Below, piece after piece: positions 1 to 8,621 of a stretch of DNA of 64,000 bases (position 1 is its first letter; every line of letters starts with the position of its first letter). Below the pieces are notes generated by a model that was not told where the DNA came from, searched no databases, and worked only from the letters and a program-made list of their open reading frames with translations. Origin of the DNA: Rhodopseudomonas julia (GTDB taxonomy: Bacteria > Pseudomonadota > Alphaproteobacteria > Rhizobiales > Afifellaceae). Location: assembly GCF_030813515.1 (NCBI RefSeq), contig NZ_JAUSUK010000001.1, positions 682,001 through 746,000 of the forward strand, in the 5' to 3' direction. The position numbers and the translations under genes were made by a program.

Positions 1-605
1 CGCGTGCCTGGCAGCGGATGCTCTCGGGCCGCCGGCTGGATCTTCTCGACCCGTCGCCGCTCGACGTCGAACTCGGCGACATTGCGCATGGGCTTGCGCG
101 CGTGGCGCGCTGGAACGGCCAGACCCGGGGCGACCATGCCTATTCGGTGGCACAGCACTCGCTTCTGGTGGAGGCTCTGCTTGCCGAACTGAAGCCGGAC
201 ATCACCCTGGACGAGCGGCTTTTCGCGCTCCTCCACGATGCGCCGGAATATGTCATCGGCGACATGATCTCGCCCTTCAAGGCTGTGCTCGGTGAAGAAT
301 ACAAAGGCGTGGAGCGGCGTCTGCAGCATGCAATTCATCTGCGCTTCGCGCTTGCCGCCGATGTCGAGCCGAAGCTTCACCGCATGATCAAGAAGGCCGA
401 TCAAACGGCTGCCTATTGGGAGGCGACGCGGCTTGCGGGCTTTCAGGAGAAAGAGGCGCGGCGCTTTTTCGGCGATCCGTCTCTCAATCCGGACGAGAAC
501 CTCCTCGATCCCTGGCCCGCCACCGAAGCAGAGCGTCGCTTCCTGGCCCGTTTTGCCGAGATCGAGGCCCTGAACGAGACCCTGCCACGCGCAAGGACCG
601 CCTGA
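1..605 (+). CDS. HD-domain hydrolase (YfbR-like nucleotidase family), 5' end missing
   Basis: Metal-dependent phosphohydrolase of the HD superfamily, resembling the YfbR-type 5'-deoxynucleotidases that hydrolyse (deoxy)nucleoside monophosphates in the cytoplasm. Counting from the ATG at 18, the metal ligands are visible as His47, the His-Asp pair at 73-74 (LLHDAPEY) and a distal Asp in KKADQTAAY. The frame stays open to the left edge and reads RAWQR before that ATG, which resembles the N-terminus of rhizobial homologues, so the real start lies outside the window. The next gene begins 3 bases after the stop, suggesting co-transcription with the phosphatase and regulator downstream. The substrate cannot be read from the sequence. 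Confidence 0.85.
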   Translation, partial: RAWQRMLSGRRLDLLDPSPLDVELGDIAHGLARVARWNGQTRGDHAYSVAQHSLLVEALLAELKPDITLDERLFALLHDAPEYVIGDMISPFKAVLGEEYKGVERRLQHAIHLRFALAADVEPKLHRMIKKADQTAAYWEATRLAGFQEKEARRFFGDPSLNPDENLLDPWPATEAERRFLARFAEIEALNETLPRARTA

Positions 606-608
606 GAA

Positions 609-1124
609 ATGCCGGAAATCTACGTCTGCCCGTTGTCGAAGCTTGCGGCGACCGTCGAACAGAGTGGCGCCCGCCATATCGCCACCTTGATCAATGCGGG
701 CACCGAGGTGCCGCGCCCTGAAAGCGTGCCGCAAGACAACCACCTGTTTCTCGGCTTCAACGACATCTCCGAAGCGATGCAGGGGATGACCCTGCCGGCC
801 CAAGAACATGTCGGCCGTTTTGTCGACTTCGTGGAAGCCTGGGATCGGACGACGCCGCTCGTCGTGCATTGCTGGGCGGGCATCAGCCGTTCCACCGCCG
901 GTGCCTTCATCGCCTTTTGTGCGCTGCGCCCGGATGCGAGCGAAGACCTCGTCGCGAGAAGGCTGCGCCAGCGTTCGCCACAGGCGACCCCCAACCGCCG
1001 TCTCGTTGCTCTCGCCGACGCGTATCTGAAGCGGGACGGACGCATGATTGCGGCGATCGAAGCGATCGGCCGCGGCGCCAACGCGTTTGAAGGCAATGTC
1101 TTCTCCCTCTCCCTCGACGAATGA
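609..1124 (+). CDS. Dual-specificity/tyrosine-phosphatase-like protein
   Basis: A 171-residue cysteine phosphatase. The P-loop HCWAGISRS gives Cys88-x5-Arg94, the catalytic signature of the PTP/DSP superfamily, and Asp52 in FNDISE is a candidate general acid. There is no signal peptide, so the protein is cytosolic. It lies between an HD hydrolase 3 bases upstream and a NadQ-like regulator that starts inside its last 29 bases, a strongly coupled arrangement. The family is usually annotated only as tyrosine phosphatase family protein; whether the substrate is a phosphoprotein or a small molecule is unknown. The family call is secure, the substrate is open. Confidence 0.85.
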   Translation: MPEIYVCPLSKLAATVEQSGARHIATLINAGTEVPRPESVPQDNHLFLGFNDISEAMQGMTLPAQEHVGRFVDFVEAWDRTTPLVVHCWAGISRSTAGAFIAFCALRPDASEDLVARRLRQRSPQATPNRRLVALADAYLKRDGRMIAAIEAIGRGANAFEGNVFSLSLDE

Positions 1125-2139
1125 ACCCGCACGCATCCCCACCTCCGAAGCGGAGGTCGAGGGCAGCGCGCGCATCGAAGTCGGCCTCAACGCCGCCATC
1201 GTCGCCGTCGATCGGCTGACGCCGCTCATCCTCGTCGTGCGGCCGGGCGACACGGACGGAGAGGACGGCCTGCCCTTCGGGCCATTCGACCCGGTCGAGC
1301 ATCGCACCATGGAGATCGGGCTGCGCGCCTGGGTGGCGGAGCAGACGCGCCTCAAGCTCGGCTATGTGGAGCAGCTTTACACATTCGGCGATCGCGGACG
1401 CCACGCAAGGCGCGGCGATATCGGCCCGCATGTCATGACGATCGGCTATCTCGCGCTCACCCGCCGCCTCGAAGACGATGAAACGGCGTTGCGCGAATCC
1501 GGCGCGCAATGGCGTCCCTGGTACGCCTATTTTCCCTGGGAGGATTGGCGTCAGGGTCGGCCCGCGATCCTCGACACGGCGATCGAGCCTCTGCTGAAGC
1601 GCTGGTGCGCGATGGCGCCCGCGGCGGAACGGCCGGATCGGCCGCTCGCACGCCAGGAGCGGGTGAAGATCGCCTTCGGCTGGGACGGCCTCCCCTGGGA
1701 CGAGGAGCGTGTGTTGGAGCGCTACGAACTGCTCTATGAGGCCGGGCTCGTGCTGGAGGCGGGCCGCGACGGGCGCCAGAGTGCTGCTTTATGGGAAGAC
1801 CTTCCTCGGCTCGGGCGACACATGCGCTTCGACCACCGACGCATCCTCGCCACCGCCATCGGGCGCCTGCGCGGCAAGTTGAAATACCGGCCGCTGATTT
1901 TCGAGCTCATTGCCGATTCCTTCACCCTCACCGAATTGCAGAAGGTAGTGGAAGCGATTTCCGGCCGTCATCTGCACAAACAGAACTTTAGGCGGCTTGT
2001 GGAACAGACACGAGTCGTGGAACAAACCGGCGAAACCAGCATCTCAACGGGGGGCCGACCGGCCGCCCTTTTCCGGTTCAGGCGAGATATCATGAAAGAG
2101 GGTGCCATGGGCGGATTGCGACTGCGAGCTCGGCTATGA
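1096..2139 (+). CDS. NUDIX-like / winged-helix NAD-synthesis regulator (NadQ-like)
   Basis: About 347 residues. The N-terminal two thirds resemble a NUDIX fold (GRHARRGDIGPHVMTIGYLAL region) without an obvious complete catalytic NUDIX box. The C-terminal third carries the winged-helix pattern seen in NrtR/NadQ repressors, with KQNFRRLVEQT followed by GGRPAALFRF. NadQ proteins of Rhizobiales repress de novo NAD synthesis (nadABC) by sensing a nucleotide ligand. The ATG at 1096 (MSSPSP) fits better than the upstream in-frame ATG at 1048, which lies deep in the preceding gene. The stop overlaps the next start as ATGA. No nadA, nadB or nadC lies in this window, so any target must be elsewhere. 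The specific NadQ assignment is inference from domain layout. Confidence 0.72.
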   Translation: MSSPSPSTNEPARIPTSEAEVEGSARIEVGLNAAIVAVDRLTPLILVVRPGDTDGEDGLPFGPFDPVEHRTMEIGLRAWVAEQTRLKLGYVEQLYTFGDRGRHARRGDIGPHVMTIGYLALTRRLEDDETALRESGAQWRPWYAYFPWEDWRQGRPAILDTAIEPLLKRWCAMAPAAERPDRPLARQERVKIAFGWDGLPWDEERVLERYELLYEAGLVLEAGRDGRQSAALWEDLPRLGRHMRFDHRRILATAIGRLRGKLKYRPLIFELIADSFTLTELQKVVEAISGRHLHKQNFRRLVEQTRVVEQTGETSISTGGRPAALFRFRRDIMKEGAMGGLRLRARL

Positions 2140-2714
2140 GAGATGTCCTTTTGCTCATTCGGCACGGCCAGACGGACTGGAACCTGGAAGGCCGCTTCCA
2201 GGGCGCACGGGAAGTCCCGATCAACGCCGTCGGGCGCGAACAGGCGCAGCGCAACGGCCGCGTTCTGCCGTCGCTTCTCGGCGAGCATGACTGGCAATTC
2301 GTCGCCTCGCCGCTCGGCCGAGCGCAGGAGACGATGCGCATCATCCTGGAAAATGCCGGCAGACCCGACCAGCCTTTCGTGACGCACGATCCGCTCAAGG
2401 AAGTCTGCTTCGGGGCATGGGAGGCGCGCACGCTCAAGGAGCTTCGCGAGACGGATCCCGAGGCGGTCGCCACGCGCAAGCGCGACAAGTGGAATTACGT
2501 GCCTCCGGAGGGCGAGAGCTACGCGATGCTCGCCGAGCGGTTCGGCGAATGGTTCAAGACACGCCAGGGCCGCCACGTGATCGTGGCGCATGGCGGCATC
2601 ACTCGGGTAGCGCTCCATCTCCTTTCGGGCATGCCGTCTGCATCCGTGCCGCAATTCTTCATTCCGCACGACCGGATCATCGCCATCTTCGACGGCAAGG
2701 CGCTTGTAATCTGA
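2136..2714 (+). CDS. Histidine phosphatase family protein (phosphoglycerate mutase-like)
   Basis: A 192-residue histidine phosphatase. The RHG signature is at residues 9-11 ([11 protein letters not shown]), with the nucleophile His10; the second catalytic histidine is in [10 protein letters not shown] near residue 151. This branch contains broad-specificity phosphatases and cofactor-dependent mutase relatives; small size and GpmB-like layout favour a phosphatase. The start overlaps the upstream regulator gene by four bases (ATGA), so translation is probably coupled. In other Rhizobiales a similar gene sits near aroC, as here. Substrate unknown. Confidence 0.85.
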   Translation: MRDVLLLIRHGQTDWNLEGRFQGAREVPINAVGREQAQRNGRVLPSLLGEHDWQFVASPLGRAQETMRIILENAGRPDQPFVTHDPLKEVCFGAWEARTLKELRETDPEAVATRKRDKWNYVPPEGESYAMLAERFGEWFKTRQGRHVIVAHGGITRVALHLLSGMPSASVPQFFIPHDRIIAIFDGKALVI

Positions 2715-2790
2715 GGTCGCAGACCCTTCTATCGTCCGCCAAAACCCTCTAGAAACGGCCCTTGTCCAGCCGAGGCGCCAAGAAGCGCAG

Positions 2791-3888
2791 ATGTCTCACA
2801 ATTCCTTCGGTCAGCTTTTCCGCATCACCACCTGGGGCGAAAGCCACGGCAAAGCGATCGGCTGCGTCGTCGATGGCTGCCCGCCAGGGATTCCGATCAC
2901 CGAGGCGGAGATCCAGGCCGAGCTCGACCGCAGGCGACCGGGACAGTCGCGTTTCACGACGCAACGCCAGGAACCGGACCAGGTCAAGATCCTCTCCGGC
3001 GTCTTCGAGGACGACCGCACCGGCGGTCCCGTCACCACCGGCACGCCGATCTCGCTTCTCATCGAAAACGTCGATCAGCGGTCGCGCGATTATTCGGAAA
3101 TTCGCGACCGATATCGGCCCGGCCACGCCGACTACACCTACGACGTCAAATACGGTGTGCGCGATTATCGCGGGGGCGGCCGTTCCTCGGCGCGCGAAAC
3201 GGCGATGCGGGTCGCGGCCGGAGCGATCGCTCGCAAGATCCTGCCCGACGTCACGATCCGCGGCGCGCTCGTCGAACTCGGCGGCATCGCGATCGACCGC
3301 GACCGCTTCGACTGGGCGGAGACGGCCAACAATCCCTTCTTCTCGCCCGATAAAGAGGCTGCCAAAAAATGGGCCGCCCATCTCGACGAGATCCGCAAGT
3401 CCGGCTCTTCGGTCGGAGCGATCGTCGAAGTCGTGGCAGAAGGCGTGCCGGCAGGCATCGGCGCCCCGATCTACGGCAAGCTCGACCAGGATCTCGCTTC
3501 GGCGATGATGTCGATCAACGCGGTGAAGGGCGTTGAAATCGGCAATGGTTTCGAAGCGGCGCGCATTCGCGGCGAGGAGAATGCCGATCCGATGCGCGCC
3601 GGCAATGACGGGCGGCCGCGCTTCCTGTCGAACAATGCGGGCGGCGTGCTCGGCGGCATTTCCACCGGTCAGCCGGTGGTCGTGCGCTTCGCCGTCAAAC
3701 CCACCTCTTCCATCCTGACGCCTGTTCCGAGCGTGACGGCGACGGGCGAAGAGGTCGACGTCTTCACCAAAGGCCGGCACGATCCCTGTGTCGGCATCCG
3801 TGCTGTGCCGGTGGGCGAGGCCATGATGGCGCTCGTCCTTGCCGACCATTATCTCAGGCAAAGAGCCCAAAGCGGCAGTCAGACATAG
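2791..3888 (+). CDS. aroC: Chorismate synthase
   Basis: Catalyses the last shikimate-pathway step, 5-enolpyruvylshikimate-3-phosphate to chorismate, using reduced FMN. At 365 residues it has the usual length, and the family signatures are present: GESHGKAIG near the N-terminus, RPGHADYTY and [13 protein letters not shown] in the middle, and [16 protein letters not shown] in the FMN/phosphate site. It starts 76 bases after the histidine phosphatase and ends two bases before ribB, so aroC and ribB are probably one transcript linking the aromatic and riboflavin pathways. No regulatory element is obvious in the 76-base gap. Confidence 0.97.
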   Translation: MSHNSFGQLFRITTWGESHGKAIGCVVDGCPPGIPITEAEIQAELDRRRPGQSRFTTQRQEPDQVKILSGVFEDDRTGGPVTTGTPISLLIENVDQRSRDYSEIRDRYRPGHADYTYDVKYGVRDYRGGGRSSARETAMRVAAGAIARKILPDVTIRGALVELGGIAIDRDRFDWAETANNPFFSPDKEAAKKWAAHLDEIRKSGSSVGAIVEVVAEGVPAGIGAPIYGKLDQDLASAMMSINAVKGVEIGNGFEAARIRGEENADPMRAGNDGRPRFLSNNAGGVLGGISTGQPVVVRFAVKPTSSILTPVPSVTATGEEVDVFTKGRHDPCVGIRAVPVGEAMMALVLADHYLRQRAQSGSQT

Positions 3889-3890
3889 AT

Positions 3891-4997
3891 ATGAGCGAAC
3901 AGGTTGGAAAAGTCGCGGAGGCTATACGCGCCTTCGAACGCGGCGAAATTGTCGTTGTCACCGATGACGACGACCGCGAGAACGAAGGCGATCTCTTCGT
4001 CGCTGCGGTCCATTGCACGGCGGAGAAGATGGCCTTCATCATCCGCCATACGAGCGGCATCGTCTGTGCGCCGCTGCCGCGCGACATGGCGGAACGTCTG
4101 CGCCTCGATCCGATGGTGAGCGCCAACGACGCGCCGCTCAACACGGCCTTCACCGTTTCCGTCGATTTCCGCCACGGCCTCACCACCGGCATCTCGGCCG
4201 AAGAGCGTACGGCAACTGTGCGGGCGCTCGCCAATGCCAATATCGGTGCCGCCGATTTCGTGCGCCCGGGCCATGTCTTTCCGCTTCTCGCACGCGACGG
4301 CGGCGTTCTCGTCCGCTCCGGCCATACGGAGGCCTGTGTCGATCTCTGCAAGCTCGCAGGCCTGCCACCCGTCGGCGTCCTCTCCGAGCTCGTCAATGAC
4401 GATGGCACGGTGGCGCGCGGCGAAGAGGTCCGGGCCTTTGCCGAGAAGCACAATCTCGTACGCGTGTCCGTTGCCGACCTCATCGCCTGGCGGCAGCGCA
4501 ACGAAAAGCTCATCGAGCGCGTCACAGAGCAAAAGATCTCGACGCCTGCAGGGCCTGCGACGGCCTACAGCTTCGTCACGCCGCTCGATCCCATGGACCA
4601 TCTGGCGGTCGTCTTCGGCGATATCCGCGACGGGAAGGGAATTCCGGTTCGCCTGCATCTGGAATCCGTCCTCGACGACGTCTTCGGTACCAAAAAGATG
4701 CTCGACGACGTGATGCAGGATTTCGCCGAGCGCGGCCGCGGCGTCATCGTCTATTTGCGCGACGGTTCCGTCGGTGTCGCAAGACAGTCACGGCGTATGC
4801 GCGACGTCGAAGGCGGTGAAGCCCACGCTTCGGCGGAAGGCCGCAAGGAAGCCTGGCGGGAAGTCGGCCTCGGCGCCCAGATCCTGCGCGATCTCGGCGT
4901 GCACTCGATCAGGCTGCTTGCCACGCGCGAGCGCCATTATGTCGGCCTCAAGGGCTTCGGCATCGAGATCGAAGATACGGAAATTCTCGACGGCTGA
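3891..4997 (+). CDS. ribB: 3,4-dihydroxy-2-butanone 4-phosphate synthase with decayed GTP cyclohydrolase II domain
   Basis: Converts ribulose 5-phosphate to 3,4-dihydroxy-2-butanone 4-phosphate plus formate for riboflavin synthesis. Residues about 1-205 carry the RibB signatures DDDDRENEGD, RHTSGIVC and RSGHTEACVDL. Residues about 215-365 align with GTP cyclohydrolase II, but the zinc-binding cysteines expected around the VH-x-E-C ... C-x-C segment are absent: the region reads PVRLHLESVLDDVFG and then TKKMLDDV. That half therefore should not be a zinc GTP cyclohydrolase, a RibBX-type architecture known in proteobacteria. Two bases separate it from aroC. A true ribA must be encoded elsewhere. 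No FMN riboswitch precedes it. Confidence 0.93.
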   Translation: MSEQVGKVAEAIRAFERGEIVVVTDDDDRENEGDLFVAAVHCTAEKMAFIIRHTSGIVCAPLPRDMAERLRLDPMVSANDAPLNTAFTVSVDFRHGLTTGISAEERTATVRALANANIGAADFVRPGHVFPLLARDGGVLVRSGHTEACVDLCKLAGLPPVGVLSELVNDDGTVARGEEVRAFAEKHNLVRVSVADLIAWRQRNEKLIERVTEQKISTPAGPATAYSFVTPLDPMDHLAVVFGDIRDGKGIPVRLHLESVLDDVFGTKKMLDDVMQDFAERGRGVIVYLRDGSVGVARQSRRMRDVEGGEAHASAEGRKEAWREVGLGAQILRDLGVHSIRLLATRERHYVGLKGFGIEIEDTEILDG

Positions 4998-5011
4998 GAC
5001 TGGCCTAGGCC

Positions 5012-5290
5012 TCAGACGACGGGCCTGCGGGGATAGCGCCGCGGGCTCGTTTTCCTGAGGGTACGCCCGAGGCGCCCAGCGCGACGTTCCAGAAAGCCGA
5101 CGCCGCGATCGAAAAGCGGCGCACGGATGCGTACGCCCGTGACGAGGCGCGTGGCCGAGCGGCTCGAAGCCACGATCAGGACGAGAGACAGCGCAAAAAG
5201 CGGCGCGCCAAGGGGAATCGGTGTCGCGATGAAGGCGACGCCGACGATGAAACAAAGGAACGCCAGAAACAGGATCGAAACACGCCGCAT
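5012..5290 (-). CDS. Small membrane protein with two hydrophobic segments
   Basis: A 92-residue protein whose first half is hydrophobic (about residues 5-24 and 28-46, joined by the turn PIPLGAPL) and whose second half is strongly basic, ending in a cluster of Arg and Pro. This resembles short PGPGW-like inner-membrane proteins with a cytoplasmic basic tail; that match is by pattern only. Its start shares one base with the stop of the methyltransferase upstream on the same strand (TGATG), so the two are translationally coupled. It converges on ribB with 14 bases between the stops, where GGCCTAGGCC forms a short palindrome. Function unknown. Confidence 0.65.
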   Translation of the reverse strand: MRRVSILFLAFLCFIVGVAFIATPIPLGAPLFALSLVLIVASSRSATRLVTGVRIRAPLFDRGVGFLERRAGRLGRTLRKTSPRRYPRRPVV

Positions 5291-6366
5291 CAGTTAGGTC
5301 GTTCCTTACGAAACTCCATGACTTTGGAGAAGAAAGCGTTGCGGCTTTCCTTGAGGACGAGCCCGTGCGGCGCGAAAATGCGCGCGAGATCTTCCTTGAG
5401 GTAGCCCTGATAATAGGGTTCGTGGAAAAGCTGCGGAAAGAGCTCCAAGAGCCCGTTATAATCCGGCGCATCGCCCGTCTGCAGCGAATCGACCAGGACG
5501 AAGGTGCCTCCCGGCTTCATCACGCGGGCGATCTCTTCAGCCACCTGTCGGCGCACCTTCGGCGGCAGTTCGTGGAAGAGATAGATGGCGGTCGCCACGT
5601 CGAGGCTCGCATCGGCAAGCGGCAGCGCTTCCGCCTTGGCAACCGCGGGCCTCAGCGTTGCCACGCGGCCGATATGGCGGCGCGTCTCGTTCAGATAGGA
5701 TTCCGACAGATCGGTCGCAAAAAGCGGCAGCCGCGGATAGGCCCCGCGCAGCTCGGCCGTGAACCGGCCGGTGCCGCAGGCGAGGTCGGCGGCAAGACAG
5801 GTGCGCTGGTCACGACCTTTCAGGGCGTTGGCGACCGGCACCAGCGCCTGACGGCGCATCGCTCCGGCAGCGCCCGAGAACAGCACTTCGACCTGCATGT
5901 CGTAGAGACGCGCGGATTCCTCGGTCATCCAGCCGCCGCTCTGGAAGTGGAAGTTCTGCATATAATAGCGCGGCCGGCGACCTTCGAAGGACGAGCCGAT
6001 TTCCTGGTGCGCGCCCTCGCGACGACGGCGCGCGACCTCGGGCACATCGGCGAAAAACGCCCGCGAGGTCGCGACGAGCTGGCGGAAATCCGCCTCGTCG
6101 CCGTCCGGCAAAGGGTAAAGGCCTGCCCGCGCATTGGCATAATCGCGCGCCAGAAGGGCCGCCACATCCCGCAACAGCCGACCCATCGACGGGACGGGCG
6201 TGGAAGGGGGCTCGACACGGGGCGTCGCCTCTGGATGGCGCGCCGCAATCCGGCGCACCATGCGGCGCATCACGAGGCCATGGCCGGTGTACCAAGCGAC
6301 GCGCGCACCCTGCGTCGCCGCATAGCGCATTCCGCTTGTCCAATCCTCGATAGACACAGACGCCAT
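5290..6366 (-). CDS. Class I SAM-dependent methyltransferase
   Basis: 358 residues. The C-terminal half is a Rossmann methyltransferase: motif I is ADLACGTGRF near residue 197, followed by the acidic loop in FATDLSESYL and a post-motif MKPGGTFVLVDS. The N-terminal 150 residues are a separate, mostly helical extension seen in a family of uncharacterised bacterial methyltransferases. A strong Shine-Dalgarno sequence (AGGAGAGG) precedes the ATG. The gene lies 49 bases downstream of the rlmD-type gene on the same strand and is coupled to the small membrane protein, so it probably belongs to the tlyA-rlmD transcript. The methylated substrate is unknown. Confidence 0.8.
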   Translation of the reverse strand: MASVSIEDWTSGMRYAATQGARVAWYTGHGLVMRRMVRRIAARHPEATPRVEPPSTPVPSMGRLLRDVAALLARDYANARAGLYPLPDGDEADFRQLVATSRAFFADVPEVARRRREGAHQEIGSSFEGRRPRYYMQNFHFQSGGWMTEESARLYDMQVEVLFSGAAGAMRRQALVPVANALKGRDQRTCLAADLACGTGRFTAELRGAYPRLPLFATDLSESYLNETRRHIGRVATLRPAVAKAEALPLADASLDVATAIYLFHELPPKVRRQVAEEIARVMKPGGTFVLVDSLQTGDAPDYNGLLELFPQLFHEPYYQGYLKEDLARIFAPHGLVLKESRNAFFSKVMEFRKERPN

Positions 6367-6415
6367 GAACCTCTCCTGAAACAGAAATGGGGTGCGCGAG
6401 CGCGGAAGTCGAGCG

Positions 6416-7669
6416 CTATTCGCGTTCCAGGAGAGCGACTGCTTCCGTCTCCGCTGAATAGACGAATTGGTCGATCGGAGTCACTGAATTTAATCGATAA
6501 CCGCCATCCACCAGGATGCGCAGATCGCGCGCAAGGCTCGCCGGATTGCAGGAGACGAAGGCGATGCGCGCCACCTTCGAAGCGGCAAGGCTTTCCGCCT
6601 GCGCCCGCGCGCCATCCCAGGGCGGATCGAGGACGACGGCATCGAAACGAGAGAGCTCGTTGGGCGCCAAGGGAAAACGCAAGAGGTCGCGCGCGAGCGT
6701 CTCAATCGGCTTCAGCCCCTGTGCTCCGCGCACGGCCGCGGCGAGTGCGGCAAGTGCCACACCTTCGGCTTCGACGGCCGTCACCCGCGCCGTTCGACCG
6801 ACGACGAAGGAGAAAGTCCCGAGCCCCGAGAAAAGATCGGCGACACGCTTTGCGCCTGCGCAATGTTCGGCAACCAACCGTGCCATCGCCGTTTCGCTCT
6901 CACGGCAGGCCTGCACGAAGGCCGCGGGCGGCGGTGAAACAGTCACGCCGCCGACCTCAAGCTGCGGCTCTTCGAGTTGAAACAAGATATCGCCGTCGAC
7001 GACGAGGCGGGCGACGGCCTGTCCCGACAAAAGCTCGGCGATCCGCGCCGCCGCGGAGGCCTGAATTGAACCGGCCCCCTCGCCTGCGATATCGAGCCCG
7101 GACCGCGTCTCCAGAACGGTGAGACGAAGCTCGCGTTTGGGACGGGCGAGAAGCTGCGCCAGACGGCGCAGAAGCGGCAGCGCAGAGACGATCGCCGGGC
7201 GGACGACGAGACATGTCGCCAGATCGACGAGGCGTCGCGAGCCGCGTTCATGAAAGCCCAAGCGGATTTCCCGCCCGGCAAGCGTCGCCGAGAAGACGGC
7301 GCGACGCCTTGCGCCAAGAGGCGCGCCGAAGGCCGGGCGCACCTCCGTCTCAAGACCGCTCTTGGCGAGTGCCTCTGCCACGAAGCGATGCTTCAGGAGG
7401 CGTGTCTCCTCAAGCGGCAGCATCTGCAGGGCACAGCCGCCGCATCTTGCATCCTGCGCGCCAAGGCTTGGACCGAAATGCGGACAAGGCGCCGCGACCC
7501 GCTTTGGCGAGGCTTCCAAAATCTCGATGACTTCGGCGCGCCGACCGCGGCGCTCGACGCGCACGCGCTCGCCCGCGAGCGTGTAGGGAACGAAAAGCGT
7601 TCCTTCCGGTGTCTCCGCGACGCCGTCGCCGCGATGGCCGATACGGTCGATGTCGACGATGTCACTCAC
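6416..7669 (-). CDS. rlmD: RlmD/TrmA-family 23S rRNA (uracil-C5)-methyltransferase
   Basis: Predicted to methylate C5 of a uridine in 23S rRNA (U1939 in E. coli numbering) using SAM. From the proposed GTG start (VSDIVDIDRI) there is a TRAM-like N-terminus, a [4Fe-4S] cysteine set (CPHFG, then CGGCALQ), SAM motif DLFSGLGTFSF, the DPPWDG loop and the catalytic-cysteine motif VSCNPASLARD. The ATG at 7897 lies far inside tlyA and reads a non-conserved leader, so the GTG at 7669 is preferred; it overlaps the end of tlyA by 8 bases. Length is then 417, normal for the family. Exact target uridine is inferred from family membership only. Confidence 0.85.
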   Translation of the reverse strand: MSDIVDIDRIGHRGDGVAETPEGTLFVPYTLAGERVRVERRGRRAEVIEILEASPKRVAAPCPHFGPSLGAQDARCGGCALQMLPLEETRLLKHRFVAEALAKSGLETEVRPAFGAPLGARRRAVFSATLAGREIRLGFHERGSRRLVDLATCLVVRPAIVSALPLLRRLAQLLARPKRELRLTVLETRSGLDIAGEGAGSIQASAAARIAELLSGQAVARLVVDGDILFQLEEPQLEVGGVTVSPPPAAFVQACRESETAMARLVAEHCAGAKRVADLFSGLGTFSFVVGRTARVTAVEAEGVALAALAAAVRGAQGLKPIETLARDLLRFPLAPNELSRFDAVVLDPPWDGARAQAESLAASKVARIAFVSCNPASLARDLRILVDGGYRLNSVTPIDQFVYSAETEAVALLERE

Positions 7670-8405
7670 GCCAGGCCCCGAGGCAAAATTCCTGATTGCC
7701 GTCCCCCCCGGTGAGGGGCGCGGGGCAAAGCCCCACCGCGCGCCAACCGAGCTGGCCGTCGACCCAGTCTTTGAGCGCTTCGGCGGCCCCCTCGGCAGCC
7801 TTTCGATCGCGGACGATGCCCCCGCGCCCGAGCGCATCACGGCCGAGCTCGAATTGCGGCTTGACGAGAAAGACGCCCCAACTCCCCGAGGCGGCAAGAT
7901 TCAATGCCGGCGGCAGGGCGAGCCGAAGCGAGATGAAAGAGAGATCTGCGGTTATGGCCTGCACGGAATGTCCATCAAGATGCGCCTGTGAGAGATGGCG
8001 CGCGTTGATCCCTTCGACGAGCTGCACGCGCGGGTCGCCGGAAAGGCTTTCATGCATCTGGCCGTGGCCGACATCGATGGCGACGACATGTTCTGCGCCT
8101 CTCTCCAGAAGGAGTTGCGTGAAACCGCCGGTGGACGCACCCAGGTCGAGGACCGTTCGGCCTTCGGGATCGAAGCCGAAAGCATCGAGACCGGCCTTCA
8201 ACTTCATGGCCGCTCGCGACACATAGGCGGCAGCGGGATCGCCGATCGCCAAAGCCGCATCGGCCGTCACCGGGGTTGCGGGCTTCAGCGCGGTCTCGCC
8301 GTTCACCGTCACCGTTCCACGGCGGATCGCGTCGCGGGCGCGAGCGCGGCTCGGCAAAAGCCCGGCCGCGACGACCGCTTCATCGAGGCGAAGCCGCGCG
8401 CTCAT
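7662..8405 (-). CDS. tlyA: TlyA-family rRNA 2'-O-methyltransferase (S4 domain plus FtsJ-like domain)
   Basis: 247 residues: an N-terminal S4 RNA-binding domain (residues about 3-62, with SRARARDAIRRG) followed by an RrmJ/FtsJ-like methyltransferase (VLDLGASTGGFT, ADLSFISL, LVKPQFE). TlyA enzymes methylate ribose 2'-OH groups of 16S and 23S rRNA and affect capreomycin sensitivity in mycobacteria. A GAGGA Shine-Dalgarno lies upstream of the ATG. In many Rhizobiales this gene directly follows dxs; here it is separated from dxs by about 1.8 kb of oppositely oriented genes. Overlap with rlmD points to one translational unit. Confidence 0.92.
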   Translation of the reverse strand: MSARLRLDEAVVAAGLLPSRARARDAIRRGTVTVNGETALKPATPVTADAALAIGDPAAAYVSRAAMKLKAGLDAFGFDPEGRTVLDLGASTGGFTQLLLERGAEHVVAIDVGHGQMHESLSGDPRVQLVEGINARHLSQAHLDGHSVQAITADLSFISLRLALPPALNLAASGSWGVFLVKPQFELGRDALGRGGIVRDRKAAEGAAEALKDWVDGQLGWRAVGLCPAPLTGGDGNQEFCLGAWRE

Positions 8406-8480
8406 CCGGCCGTCCTCATGACGGCTGATCTGGTGACGCCTGGTTTGGCGAAGCCCGGCCTCGTGACAAACAAGAAGGGT

Positions 8481-8621
8481 TCAATGCAAAATGAAATCAG
8501 CGAGCACAAGCTCATGAGCGAGCAGCGTATAGGGTTCGTCGGGATGGCCGCCGAATATCATGAAAAGCGCTGCGAGCGCAGTCAGAATGCACGCGATCAG
8601 CAGTGAAACCCAGAGCCGCAT
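8481..8621 (-). CDS. Possible 46-residue single-pass membrane mini-protein
   Basis: A short open frame beginning MRLWVSLLIACILTA. Residues about 3-23 form one continuous hydrophobic segment starting just after a single Arg; the remainder (GGHPDEPYTLL ... LADFILH) is short and mixed. A GAGG motif lies 7 bases before the ATG, which supports translation. It is 75 bases upstream of tlyA on the same strand, so it could be the first gene of that transcript or a leader peptide. I recognise no family. Alternatively it is chance: 46 codons is short in GC-rich DNA. Support is the ribosome site plus the clean membrane helix. Confidence 0.4.
   Translation of the reverse strand: MRLWVSLLIACILTALAALFMIFGGHPDEPYTLLAHELVLADFILH

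Noticed and set aside
3889-3890. FMN riboswitch before ribB
   Set aside because: Only two bases separate aroC and ribB, so no room exists for the aptamer.
5365-7122. A 585-residue plus-strand open frame across the methyltransferase genes
   Set aside because: It is the antisense shadow of two well supported genes and ends in low-complexity Arg/Pro sequence.
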